From the NCBI RefSeq assembly GCF_039839785.1, contig NZ_JBDOQT010000001.1, positions 124,001-188,000 on the forward strand: a stretch of 64,000 bases of DNA. Direction: 5' to 3'. The translations under genes were made by a program, and so were the position numbers. The stretch comes from Pelagibius sp. CAU 1746. Lineage in GTDB: Bacteria > Pseudomonadota > Alphaproteobacteria > Kiloniellales > Kiloniellaceae. The notes beneath the pieces were generated by a model. The model worked only from the letters and a program-made list of their open reading frames with translations, was not told where the DNA came from and made no database searches. Shown piece by piece: positions 51,497-60,549 of this stretch; position 1 is the stretch's first letter; the number at the start of each line of letters is the position of its first letter.

Positions 51497-52291
51497 CTAT
51501 TGCACCAGCGGGCTTTCCGCCGCGTCGAGCGCGACCCCTTCGATTTCGGCCTGCCCGGCGAGCACGCGAATGTATTGCGCGACCGCCCGCCGCCACGAAG
51601 CCTCCTGCAACTGATCGGCGATCGTCTCCGCCACCGCCTCGAACGGCAGCTCCCGGCCGTCGATGCGGCGGTCTAGGCGGAGCACATGAACGCCATAGCG
51701 CGAGCGCACCGGCACTGGGCAGAGCTGCCCCTCTTCCAGGTTCTCCAGGAAGGTTTCGAACTCCGGCACCGTGTCGCCGCGCGCCACCTGGCCCAGCCGT
51801 CCCTCGTTCTGCGCCGAGGAGCAGGCGGAGAACTGCCCCGCCAGCTCGGCGAAGAGGCGGGGGTTCGACTGCAGCATGGCGATCAGGCGCTCCGCCTGAT
51901 CCGCCGCCTTGGCGTAGGCCTCCTTGTCCTCCGGCGAAGCGGAGAGCAGGATGTGCGCCGCCTCGAAGAGGTCGGGGCTGCAAAAGCGCGCCCGGTTGTT
52001 GTCGAAGTAGCGCCGGCAGGTCTCGCCATCGGCCTCCGGGACGGTCACCTCAGCCTCCAGCAGGCCGCGGATCAAAGCGTCCTCCTCGGCCTCGCGCCGC
52101 CCCTGGCCGTCGCTTTGCGGGTCGGCTTCGATGCCCTGACGGCGCGCTTCCTGCAGCAGCAGCTCGCGCACCGCCAGCGCGGTGGCTGCGGCCGCCAGCG
52201 CCGCCTCCGGCGTCTCGGCGGGGTGATGCTGGGCCTCGGCCAGCACCGCCGCCGACTCGATGGTGGTGTCGTTGATGCGGATGTCCTGCAT
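51497..52291 (-). CDS. PpiC-type peptidyl-prolyl isomerase of the nar operon
   Basis: This is a 264-residue parvulin protein: a helical N-terminal part, then the isomerase domain from about residue 115 (FEAAHILLSASPEDKEAYAKAADQAERLIAMLQ, FSACSSAQNEGRLGQVARGDTVPEFETFLENLEEGQLCPVPVRSRYGVHVLRLDRR). No signal peptide is seen, so it is cytoplasmic, NifM-like. A PpiC gene follows narI in Pseudomonas aeruginosa too, which suggests a role in nitrate reductase folding. I start at 52291 (GGAG 7 nt upstream), 4 nt beyond the narI stop. Confidence 0.83.
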   Translation of the reverse strand: MQDIRINDTTIESAAVLAEAQHHPAETPEAALAAAATALAVRELLLQEARRQGIEADPQSDGQGRREAEEDALIRGLLEAEVTVPEADGETCRRYFDNNRARFCSPDLFEAAHILLSASPEDKEAYAKAADQAERLIAMLQSNPRLFAELAGQFSACSSAQNEGRLGQVARGDTVPEFETFLENLEEGQLCPVPVRSRYGVHVLRLDRRIDGRELPFEAVAETIADQLQEASWRRAVAQYIRVLAGQAEIEGVALDAAESPLVQ

Positions 52292-52295
52292 CACC

Positions 52296-53006
52296 CTACT
52301 CCGCGCCAATGCCGCCGGGTGCCCGCTTGGAGCGCACGATCTGGTAGCCCGGACGCCAGAAGTAGCGCAGCGGCACGCTCAGCATGTGGACCAGACGCGT
52401 GAAGGGAAAGACCAGGAAGATGGTCAGGCCCAGGAAGAGGTGCAGCTTGAAGACCGGATGCGCCTCGGCGATGTAGCCCGACGCGGCGAAGTCGAAGGTG
52501 AAGATCCCCTGCGCCCAGGCCATGAAGGTAACCATCTCGTGGCCGTCCAGGTGGTTGAGGGAGATCGGGATGGTCGCCAGCCCCAAGGCGAGCTGCAGCC
52601 ACAGCAGCAGGATGATGGCGTTGTCGGCGAAGCTGGAGGTCGCGCGGATGCGCGGGTCGAAGAGCCGCCGGTGCGCCAGCATCGTGGCGCCGATCAGGGC
52701 AAAGCCGCCCGCTACGCCGCCGACCACGATGGCCATGATCTGCTTGAAGGTGTGGCTGATGCCGACGAGGTCGAAGAGCTGGATGGGAGTCAGCAGGCCC
52801 ACCAGATGGCCGAAGAAGACGATGAGCACGCCGACATGGAACAACACCGAGCCCATGACGAGCTGGCGCCGGCGCAGAAGCTGGCTCGAGCCCGAACGCC
52901 AGGTATAGGGCTCGCGGTCGTAGCGGATGATCGAGCCCAGCGCCAGCACGGCCAGGGCGATGTAGGGGTAGATCCCGAAGATCATTGTATTGAGGAAGGA
53001 AGCCAT
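52296..53006 (-). CDS. narI: Respiratory nitrate reductase gamma subunit (cytochrome b)
   Basis: This is a 236-residue membrane cytochrome with five helices that oxidises quinol and passes electrons through two b haems to NarH. Expected histidines: HVGVLIVFFGHLVGLL in helix 2, LNHLDGHEMV, and KLHLFLGLTIFLVFPFTRLVHML in helix 5. YDREPYTWRSGSSQLLRR is the usual cytoplasmic loop. GAGGAG precedes the ATG. It follows narJ by 12 nt. Confidence 0.92.
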   Translation of the reverse strand: MASFLNTMIFGIYPYIALAVLALGSIIRYDREPYTWRSGSSQLLRRRQLVMGSVLFHVGVLIVFFGHLVGLLTPIQLFDLVGISHTFKQIMAIVVGGVAGGFALIGATMLAHRRLFDPRIRATSSFADNAIILLLWLQLALGLATIPISLNHLDGHEMVTFMAWAQGIFTFDFAASGYIAEAHPVFKLHLFLGLTIFLVFPFTRLVHMLSVPLRYFWRPGYQIVRSKRAPGGIGAE

Positions 53007-53018
53007 GACGCGTGCTCC

Positions 53019-53735
53019 TCACAAAGGCTTGCTATCGGCGGGACGGTCCATCCGCGCCAGGGTGTCGCGCACGGCCGGGCAGCCGCCGCCCGGCGAAACG
53101 CCGGGGCCGCCGGAGCTGCCGGGCCCGAAAGTGACCGGCTGGTCCTCCCAGGCGCGGTCCAGCGCCTCCAGGTCGTCGGGGTCCTCGTCCGGCGCCGCGA
53201 GAAGCTCATCCAGCACCGCCTGGGAGGGCTTTCCCTTGGCGACGCCCTCCAGGGCCAGCAAGACCCAGGCGTAGGGGCTCTTGCGCTTGCGCAGCCGTTC
53301 GGCCAGGGCGGCGATGACGTGCAGGGGCTGCTCAAGCAGTTCCAGGGCTTCCGGCAAGGGCCGGGTGCCGAGGAATTCCAGGAACAGCGGCAGGAAGTCC
53401 GGCAACTCCTTGGCGCTCAGCACCAGCCCGTGTTGTTCGTAGTGCTCGGCCAGGTCGACCATGGCCTGGCCGCGGTCGCGGCTCTCGCCGTGGATGTGCT
53501 CGAAGAGGTGCAGCGACAGCGAGCGCGAGCGGTCGAACAGCAGGACGTAGCGTTCCTGCAGGTCGTAGGGATCCCCGTCGGCGATCTCGTCCAGCAGGCG
53601 GTTCAGCCCTTCCAGGCAGTTGGCCGGCACCAGCTTCTCGCTGGTGAGAATCCGCTTCATCTCGCCGGCCGCTTCCTGGATTTCCGCCTCGGGGTAGGTC
53701 AGCAGCAGGGAGAGCACCTTAAAGGTCTTGGCCAT
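53019..53735 (-). CDS. narJ: Nitrate reductase molybdenum cofactor assembly chaperone
   Basis: This is a 238-residue all-helical TorD/NarJ-family chaperone: KTFKVLSLLLTYPEAEIQ at the start, DPYDLQERYVLLFDRSRSLSLHLFEHIHGESRDRGQAMVDLAEHY (the diagnostic core), and LPDFLPLFLEFLG. It holds apo-NarGH in the cytoplasm until the molybdenum cofactor is inserted. The C-terminal 30 residues are glycine-rich and look flexible. The ATG overlaps the narH stop by one base. Confidence 0.92.
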   Translation of the reverse strand: MAKTFKVLSLLLTYPEAEIQEAAGEMKRILTSEKLVPANCLEGLNRLLDEIADGDPYDLQERYVLLFDRSRSLSLHLFEHIHGESRDRGQAMVDLAEHYEQHGLVLSAKELPDFLPLFLEFLGTRPLPEALELLEQPLHVIAALAERLRKRKSPYAWVLLALEGVAKGKPSQAVLDELLAAPDEDPDDLEALDRAWEDQPVTFGPGSSGGPGVSPGGGCPAVRDTLARMDRPADSKPL

Positions 53736-55261
53736 CAGAACACCTCCGTCGGGGTCTGCACCTTCTTCTTGCGGGGGCCGCCGAAGAGGTTGGTTTCGCT
53801 GGCGCCGCTCGAGCAGCCGTTGCCGAAGCTGAAGCCGCAGGAGCCGCGCAGGTCGTAGGCGTCCTCACCAAGCTCGCGGTGCGAAGTGGGAATGACGAAG
53901 CGGTCCTCGTAGTTGGCGATGGCCATGACGTGGTACATCTCCTCGATGCGCTCCACGTTGAGGCCGACCCGCTCGGCCAAGGACTCATCGACGACGCCGT
54001 CGACGGTCTTGGCGCGCATATAGGCGCGCATGCCCAGCATCCGCTGCAGGGCCTCGGCCACCGGCGCCTCGTTGCCGCCGGTCAGCAGATTGGCCAGATA
54101 GCGCAGCGGGATACGCAGGGCCGAGACATCCGGCAATCCGTCGTCCCAGGCGATCTTGCCGGACTCGGCGGCCGACTGGATCGGCGAGAGCGGCGGCACG
54201 TACCAGACCATGGGAAGGGTGCGGTATTCCGGGTGCAGCGGGAAGGCGACCTTCCAGTCCATCGCCATCTTCCACACCGGCGACTTGCGCGCCGCCTCCA
54301 GCCAGGCCTCCGGCACGCCGTCGGCGCGGGCCTGCTCGATCACCTTGGGATCGTTGGGATCGAGGAAGATGTCGAGCTGCGCCTGATAGAGGTCGCCCTC
54401 GTCCTGCGTCGCCGCGGCCTCGCCGATGCGATCGGCATCGTAGAGCAGCACACCGAGATAGCGGATGCGCCCGACGCAGGTCTCGGAGCACACCGTCGGC
54501 TGGCCCGCTTCGATGCGCGGATAGCAGAAGATGCACTTCTCGGACTTACCGCTCGACCAGTTGTAGTAGATCTTCTTGTAGGGGCAGCCGGAGACGCACA
54601 TGCGCCAGCCGCGGCATTTCTCCTGGTCGATGAGAACGATACCGTCCTCCTCGCGCTTGTAGATGGCGCCCGAGGGGCAGGCCGCGACGCAGGTCGGATT
54701 GAGGCAATGCTCGCAGAGACGCGGCAGATACATCATGAAGGTGTTCTCGAAGGCGCCGTAGATCTCCTTCTCCACGCCTTCGAAATTGTAGTCCTTCGAG
54801 CGCTTCTCGAACTCGCCGCCCAGGATCTCCTCCCAGTTCGGGCCCCATTCGATCTTCTCCATGCGCTCGCCGGTGACCAGAGAGCGCGGCCGGGCCGTCG
54901 GCGAGGCCTGGACTTCCGGCGCCTTTTGCAGGTGCTCGTAGTCGAAGGTGAAGGGCTCGTAGTAGTCGTCGATTTCCGGCAGGTCGGGGTTGGCGAAGAT
55001 CTTCGCCAGCACCCGCCACTTGGGGCCCATCTTGGGCCGCAGGCGGCCGTTTCCGGTACGCTCCCAGCCGCCGTTCCAGCGCTTCTGGTTCTCCCATTCC
55101 TTGGGGTAACCGATGCCGGGCTTGGTTTCGACGTTGTTGAACCAGGCGTACTCCATGCCTTCTCGGTTGGTCCAGACGTTCTTACAAGTGACTGAACAGG
55201 TGTGACACCCGATGCACTTGTCGAGGTTCAGCACCATGCCGATTTGTGCGCGGATCTTCAT
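53735..55261 (-). CDS. narH: Respiratory nitrate reductase beta subunit
   Basis: This is a 508-residue iron-sulfur subunit with one [3Fe-4S] and three [4Fe-4S] centres. Cysteine groups: CIGCHTCSVTC, CEHCLNPTCVAACP, CRGWRMCVSGCP (tryptophan in place of a cysteine marks the 3Fe cluster) and CIFCYPRIEAGQPTVCSETC. The start is the ATG at 55261, overlapping the narG stop (ATGA). It wires NarI to NarG. Length is normal (E. coli about 512). Confidence 0.95.
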   Translation of the reverse strand: MKIRAQIGMVLNLDKCIGCHTCSVTCKNVWTNREGMEYAWFNNVETKPGIGYPKEWENQKRWNGGWERTGNGRLRPKMGPKWRVLAKIFANPDLPEIDDYYEPFTFDYEHLQKAPEVQASPTARPRSLVTGERMEKIEWGPNWEEILGGEFEKRSKDYNFEGVEKEIYGAFENTFMMYLPRLCEHCLNPTCVAACPSGAIYKREEDGIVLIDQEKCRGWRMCVSGCPYKKIYYNWSSGKSEKCIFCYPRIEAGQPTVCSETCVGRIRYLGVLLYDADRIGEAAATQDEGDLYQAQLDIFLDPNDPKVIEQARADGVPEAWLEAARKSPVWKMAMDWKVAFPLHPEYRTLPMVWYVPPLSPIQSAAESGKIAWDDGLPDVSALRIPLRYLANLLTGGNEAPVAEALQRMLGMRAYMRAKTVDGVVDESLAERVGLNVERIEEMYHVMAIANYEDRFVIPTSHRELGEDAYDLRGSCGFSFGNGCSSGASETNLFGGPRKKKVQTPTEVF

Positions 55262-58200
55262 TCTGCCGCCTCCCCACTGAAGGATTCCTGGTCGTCGCCG
55301 GTCGGCCGTTCGAGCCAATCGACCTTGTCCATCTTGCGGACAATGACGAACTCGTCGCGGTTGGAGCCCACCGTGCCGTAATAGTTGAAACCATAGGACT
55401 GCTGGGCGTAGCCACCGATCATGTGGGTCGGCTTCAGCACCGCGCGGGTCACCGAGTTGTGGATGCCGCCGCGCTGCCCCGTCATCTCCGAGCCCGGGGT
55501 GTTAATGATCTTCTCCTGCGCGTGGTACATGAAGATCGTGCCTTCGTGCATGCGCTGGGAGACCACCGCCCGGGCCGTCAGGGCACCGTTGGTGTTGTAG
55601 GCCTCGACCCAGTCGTTGTCCTTGATGCCCGCCTTCGCGGCATCGGTCTCGCTGATCCACACCACGGGGCCGCCGCGGTTGAGCGTCAGCATCAGCAGGT
55701 TGTCGGTGTAGGTCGAGTGGATGCCCCACTTCTGGTGCGGAGTGATGAAGTTCAGCACCACCTGCGGGTTGCCGTTGTCCTTCGACGCGATCACCGGATT
55801 CACGGTCTTGGTGTCGATGGGCGGGCGGTAGACGCAGAAGCCTTCGCCGAAGGCCCGCATCCACAAATGATCCTGGTAGAGCTGCTGGCGTCCGGTCAGC
55901 GTGCGCCAGGGGATCAACTCGTGGACGTTGGTGTAGCCGGCGTTGTAGCAGACCTTTTCCGATTCCAGGCCCGACCAGGTCGGCGAGGAGATGATCTTGC
56001 GCGGCTGCGCCACCACGTCCCGGAAGCGGATCTTCTCGTCCTCCTTGGGCACGGCCAGGTGCGTATGGTCACGCCCCGTCGCCTTGCCGAGCGCCTCCCA
56101 GGCCTTCACCGCCACTTCGCCGTTGGTCTCCGGCGCCAGCATGAGGATGACCTCGGTGGCGTCGATGTCGGTCTCGATGCGCGGCATGCCCTTGGTGGGT
56201 CCTTCCTCGACCACCACGCCGTTCAGCCTGCCGAGGCCCTCGACCTCGTGCTCGGTGTTCCAGGCGATACCCTTGCCGCCGTTGCCCAGCTTGTTCATCA
56301 GCGGACCCAGCGCGGTGAAGCGCTTGTAGAGGTTCGGATAATCACGCTCGACCACCGCAATCTGCGGCATGGTCTTGCCGGGGATCGGATCGATCTCGCC
56401 CTTCTTCCAGTCCTTCACGTCCATCGCCTGGGCCATTTCCGCCGGCGTGTCGTGCAGGATCGGCACCGTGACCACGTCCTTCTCCACGCCCAGCACCTCG
56501 GGCGCGATCTCGGAGAACTTCTTGGCGATGCCCTTGTAGATGTCCCAATCGCTGCGGCACTCCCAGGCCGGGTCGGCTGCGGAGGTCAGCGGGTGGATGA
56601 AGGGGTGCATGTCCGAGGTGTTGAGGTCGTTCTTCTCGTACCAGGTCGCCGTCGGCAGCACGATGTCGGAGTAGACGCAGGTGGTCGACATGCGGAAGTC
56701 CAGCGTGACCAGCAGGTCGAGCTTTCCTTGCGGCCCTTCCTCGTGCCACACGGCCTCCTGCGGCTTGGTGCCGCCTTCCTCGCCCAGGTCCTTGCCCAGA
56801 ACGCCGTGCGACGTGCCGAGCAGGTGCTTCAGGAAGTACTCGTGGCCCTTGCCCGAGGAGCCCAGAAGGTTGGAGCGCCAGACGAAGAGGTTGCGCGGCC
56901 AGTTCGCCGGGTTGTCCGGGTCCTCGCAGGACATCTTGAGAGCGCCGGACTTCAACTGATCGACCACGTAGTCCTTGGGGTCCTTGCCGGCCTCGTAGGC
57001 CGCCTTGGCGATCTCAAGGGGATTGGTCTGGAGCTGCGGGGCCGAAGGCAGCCAGCCCATGCGCTCGGCGCGGATGTTGTAGTCGATCAGCGCGCCGTCC
57101 CAGGGCCCCTCCGGCGCCGTCGGCGAGAGGATCTCGTCGACCCCCAGGGTCTCGTAGCGCCACTGGTCGGTATGGGCATAGAAGAAGGAGGTGGAGTTCA
57201 TGTGCCGGGGTGGCCGTCCCCAGTCGAGGGCGAAGGCCAGCGGCAGCCAACCGGTCTGCGGTCGCAGCTTCTCCTGGCCGACGTAGTGCGACCAGCCGCC
57301 GCCCGACTGGCCGACGCAGCCGCACATCACCAGGAGATTGATGATCCCCCGGTAGTTCATGTCCATGTGGTACCAGTGGTTCAGACCGGCACCGAGGATG
57401 ACCATGGAGCGGCCGTTGGTCTTCTCGGCGTTGCCCGCGAACTCCCGCGCCACGGTAACGATGTGATCGGCCGGCACGCCGGTGATCGCCTCGGCCCAGG
57501 CCGGCGTGTAGGGCACGTTCTCGGCGTAATCCTTGGCGACGTGCTGGCCGCCGAGGCCGCGGTCGAGGCCGTAGTTGGCGACGAAGAGGTCGAAGACCGT
57601 GGCGATCAGCGCCTCGCCCTCGGCGGTCTTCACCGCCTTCACCGGCACCCGGCGCAGCAGCACGTCGGGATGGTCGGTGCCCTTGAAGTGGTCGTGTTCG
57701 CGGTTGCCGAAGTAGGGAAAACCGACATCGACCACGTCGTCGTGGTCCTTGTCCAGGATCTGGCTGAGCCGCAGCTTCACCTCGCGGCCCTGCGCGTCCT
57801 TCTCCTCCAGGTTCCACTTGCCCTGCTCGCCCCAGCGGAAGCCGACGGAACCCTGCGGCGCGACGATGGTGCCGCTGCTCTCGTCGAAGGCCAGGGTCTT
57901 CCACTCGGGATTGTTCTCCTGGCCCAGCTTGCCGTCCAGGTCGGAGGCGCGCAGCAGGCGCTCCGGCACGTAGTGGCCGTCCTTCTTCGTCAGGCGCACC
58001 AGCATCGGCATGTCGGTGTAGCGCCGGGCGTAGTCCTCGAAGTACTCGGCCTGGCGGTCCAGGTGAAACTCGCGCAGGATGACGTGGCCCATGGCCATGG
58101 CCAGCGCCGCGTCGGTGCCCTGCTTGGGATGCAGCCAGAGGTCGGCGAACTTGGAGGCCTCGGAGTAGTCCGGGCTCACCACCACGGACTTGGCTCCCTT

Positions 58201-59019
58201 GTAGCGCACCTCGGTATAGAAGTGGGCGTCCGGCGTGCGGGTCTGCGGCACGTTGGAGCCCCAGATCATCAGGAAGCCGGCATTGTACCAGTCGGCGCTC
58301 TCCGGCACGTCGGTCTGCTCGCCCCAGGTCTGCGGCGAGGCCGGCGGCAGGTCGCAGTACCAGTCGTAGAACGACATGCAGACGCCGCCCAGGAGAGACA
58401 GATAGCGCGAGCCGGCGGCATAGGAGACCATGGACATAGCCGGAATCGGCGAAAAGCCGATGACCCGGTCCGGTCCGTAGGTCTTCGCCGTATAGGCGTT
58501 GGCCGCGGCGATGATCTCGTTGACTTCTTCCCACTTGGCGCGCACGAAGCCGCCGAGGCCGCGCTTCCTGGTGTAGGCCGCCCGCTTCTTCGGATCCTCG
58601 ACGATGGAAGCCCAGGCGGCCACCGGGGTACGGACCGTCCTCGCCTCGCGCCACAGCTTCAGAAGCCGTCCGCGCACCAGGGGATATTTCACCCGGTTGC
58701 CCGAGTACATGTACCAGCTATAGCTGGCCCCGCGGCTGCAGCCGCGGGGTTCGTGGTTTGGCAGATCCGGGCGCGTGCGCGGATAGTCCGTCTGCTGGGT
58801 CTCCCAGGTGACGATGCCGCCCTTCACGTAGATCTTCCACGAACAGGAGCCGGTGCAGTTGGCGCCGTGCGTGGAGCGCACGATCTTGTCGTGCTGCCAG
58901 CGCTTGCGGTAGGCGTCTTCCCAGCCGCGATCCTCGCCGGTGGTGATGCCGTGCCCATCGGCGAACTCACCCCGTGTCTTAGAGGAGAAAAAATTCAGGC
59001 GATCGAGCAATTGGCTCAT
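55258..59019 (-). CDS. narG: Respiratory nitrate reductase alpha subunit
   Basis: This is a 1253-residue Mo-bis-MGD catalytic subunit that reduces nitrate to nitrite on the cytoplasmic side. The N-terminal FS0 site is HGANCTGSCSWKIYVKGG (His plus three Cys); EPRGCSRGASYSWYMYSGNRVKYPLVRG follows, and YNAGFLMIWGSNVPQTRTPDAHF is the usual molybdopterin region. There is no Tat-like leader, as expected for the NarG class. GGAGAG precedes the ATG. It is the third gene of the operon after two narK genes. Confidence 0.96.
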   Translation of the reverse strand: MSQLLDRLNFFSSKTRGEFADGHGITTGEDRGWEDAYRKRWQHDKIVRSTHGANCTGSCSWKIYVKGGIVTWETQQTDYPRTRPDLPNHEPRGCSRGASYSWYMYSGNRVKYPLVRGRLLKLWREARTVRTPVAAWASIVEDPKKRAAYTRKRGLGGFVRAKWEEVNEIIAAANAYTAKTYGPDRVIGFSPIPAMSMVSYAAGSRYLSLLGGVCMSFYDWYCDLPPASPQTWGEQTDVPESADWYNAGFLMIWGSNVPQTRTPDAHFYTEVRYKGAKSVVVSPDYSEASKFADLWLHPKQGTDAALAMAMGHVILREFHLDRQAEYFEDYARRYTDMPMLVRLTKKDGHYVPERLLRASDLDGKLGQENNPEWKTLAFDESSGTIVAPQGSVGFRWGEQGKWNLEEKDAQGREVKLRLSQILDKDHDDVVDVGFPYFGNREHDHFKGTDHPDVLLRRVPVKAVKTAEGEALIATVFDLFVANYGLDRGLGGQHVAKDYAENVPYTPAWAEAITGVPADHIVTVAREFAGNAEKTNGRSMVILGAGLNHWYHMDMNYRGIINLLVMCGCVGQSGGGWSHYVGQEKLRPQTGWLPLAFALDWGRPPRHMNSTSFFYAHTDQWRYETLGVDEILSPTAPEGPWDGALIDYNIRAERMGWLPSAPQLQTNPLEIAKAAYEAGKDPKDYVVDQLKSGALKMSCEDPDNPANWPRNLFVWRSNLLGSSGKGHEYFLKHLLGTSHGVLGKDLGEEGGTKPQEAVWHEEGPQGKLDLLVTLDFRMSTTCVYSDIVLPTATWYEKNDLNTSDMHPFIHPLTSAADPAWECRSDWDIYKGIAKKFSEIAPEVLGVEKDVVTVPILHDTPAEMAQAMDVKDWKKGEIDPIPGKTMPQIAVVERDYPNLYKRFTALGPLMNKLGNGGKGIAWNTEHEVEGLGRLNGVVVEEGPTKGMPRIETDIDATEVILMLAPETNGEVAVKAWEALGKATGRDHTHLAVPKEDEKIRFRDVVAQPRKIISSPTWSGLESEKVCYNAGYTNVHELIPWRTLTGRQQLYQDHLWMRAFGEGFCVYRPPIDTKTVNPVIASKDNGNPQVVLNFITPHQKWGIHSTYTDNLLMLTLNRGGPVVWISETDAAKAGIKDNDWVEAYNTNGALTARAVVSQRMHEGTIFMYHAQEKIINTPGSEMTGQRGGIHNSVTRAVLKPTHMIGGYAQQSYGFNYYGTVGSNRDEFVIVRKMDKVDWLERPTGDDQESFSGEAAE

Positions 59020-59089
59020 TTGATCTCTCCGTTCTTATTCCCGGTTATCGGCAACGACCTCGCGGTCCCCACTGCGCTGCAAAGCAGGC

Positions 59090-60481
59090 TTAGCAGGGCA
59101 CGGAGGCGTTGCGCCGGGTGTAGTAAAACCAAGTGATGACCACGCAGACCGCGTAGAAGGCCATGAAGCAGTAGAGCGCCAGTTCCGGCCCGCCGGTCAG
59201 CGAGATGGAGGTGCCGTAGGCCTTGGGGATGAAGAAGGCGCCGTAGGCCGCGATCGCCGAGGTGAAGGCGATGATGGCCGCGGATTCCCGCTCGGACTGG
59301 CGCAGATGCTGCTGCTCGCTGAGCTGCGGCATGAGGCGCCCGACTTCCTGGCGCAGGATCGTCGGGATCATCTGGAAGGTCGAGGCGTTGCCCACGCCGG
59401 TGGCGAAGAACAACAGCATGAACATGGCGAAGAAGCCCCAGAAGGCGCCCGGCTGCGTCTTGATGCCGAGGAAGAAGAGCACGCCGGCCACGGCGACGAT
59501 CATCACCAGAAAGGTCCAGAAGGTGACGCGGCCGCCGCCGAACTTGTCGGAGACCCAGCCCGTCGCCGCGCGGCTCAGCGCCCCGACCAGTGGACCCAGG
59601 AACACGAACTGCAGAGAGTTGATCTCCGGGAACTGGGTCTTGGCCAGCAGCGGGAAGCCGGCCGAGTAGCCGATGAAGGAGCCGAAGGTGCCCGTGTAGA
59701 GAATGCACATGACCCAGTTGTGCTTGCGCTGGAAGATGATCGACTGCTCCTTGAAGGAGGCCTTGGCCGAAGCGATGTCGTTCATGCCGAACCAGGCCGC
59801 CAGGGTGGCGATCACCAGGAAGGGCACCCAGACGAAGCCGGCGTTCTGCAGCCAGAGCTGCCCGCCGGCGCTGGTGGCCTGCGGCGCGCCGCCGATGGCG
59901 CCGAAGACGCCCGCGGTGATGACCAGGGGCACCACGAACTGCATGACGCTGACGCCGGCGTTCCCGAGGCCGGCGTTGAGCGCCAAGGCATGGCCTTTCT
60001 CCTTCTTGGGATAGAAGAAGGAGATGTTGGCCATGGAGGAGGCGAAGTTGCCGCCGCCGAAGCCGCAGAGCAGCGCCAGGCCCAGGAAGACCGCGTAGGG
60101 GGTCTCGGGGTTCTGCACGGCGAAGCCGATGCCCACCGCCGGGATCAGCAGCGAGGCCGTGGACAGCGTGGTCCAGAGGCGCCCGCCGAAGATCGGCACC
60201 ATGAAGGAATAGAAGATGCGCAGGGTCGCGCCGGAGAGCCCCGGCAAGGCCGCCAGCCAGAACAGCTCGTCCGTGGTGTAGGCGAAGCCGATGGCCGGCA
60301 GCTTGGCGACCACGACCGACCACACCAGCCAGACGGAGAAGGCCAACAGCAGGCAGGGAATCGAGATCCAGAGGTTCTTGGCGGCGACCCTGCGGCCGCC
60401 CTTGGCCCAGAAGTCCGGTTCGTCGGGATGCCAGTCGGTCAGGACGTGGCCGCTGGTGGCAACTGTATGAGAAGTGGTCAT
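59090..60481 (-). CDS. narK: Nitrate/nitrite transporter (NarK2-type MFS)
   Basis: This is a 463-residue twelve-helix MFS carrier of the nitrate/nitrite porter family. Signature segments: GFGGGNFASSMANISFFYPKKEKGHALALNAGLGNAGVS (first nitrate signature) and a second one, PLVGALSRAATGWVSDKFGGGR. It probably exchanges nitrate for nitrite. The first porter gene precedes it by 68 nt and narG follows after 70 nt, so all are likely on one transcript. Confidence 0.88.
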   Translation of the reverse strand: MTTSHTVATSGHVLTDWHPDEPDFWAKGGRRVAAKNLWISIPCLLLAFSVWLVWSVVVAKLPAIGFAYTTDELFWLAALPGLSGATLRIFYSFMVPIFGGRLWTTLSTASLLIPAVGIGFAVQNPETPYAVFLGLALLCGFGGGNFASSMANISFFYPKKEKGHALALNAGLGNAGVSVMQFVVPLVITAGVFGAIGGAPQATSAGGQLWLQNAGFVWVPFLVIATLAAWFGMNDIASAKASFKEQSIIFQRKHNWVMCILYTGTFGSFIGYSAGFPLLAKTQFPEINSLQFVFLGPLVGALSRAATGWVSDKFGGGRVTFWTFLVMIVAVAGVLFFLGIKTQPGAFWGFFAMFMLLFFATGVGNASTFQMIPTILRQEVGRLMPQLSEQQHLRQSERESAAIIAFTSAIAAYGAFFIPKAYGTSISLTGGPELALYCFMAFYAVCVVITWFYYTRRNASVPC

Positions 60482-60549
60482 CGCTTGTGATCCTTGTTGG
60501 CGCAGGCGGGCGCCGTCTCTTGGCGCCCGCCCCGCTCAGTCACGCGGTT

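Noticed and set aside
55246-59136. 1296-codon open frame antisense to narG
   Set aside because: Mirror of a strongly conserved gene in GC-rich DNA. The translation is rich in R, H, G and Q without domains, and narG on the other strand has full family motifs.
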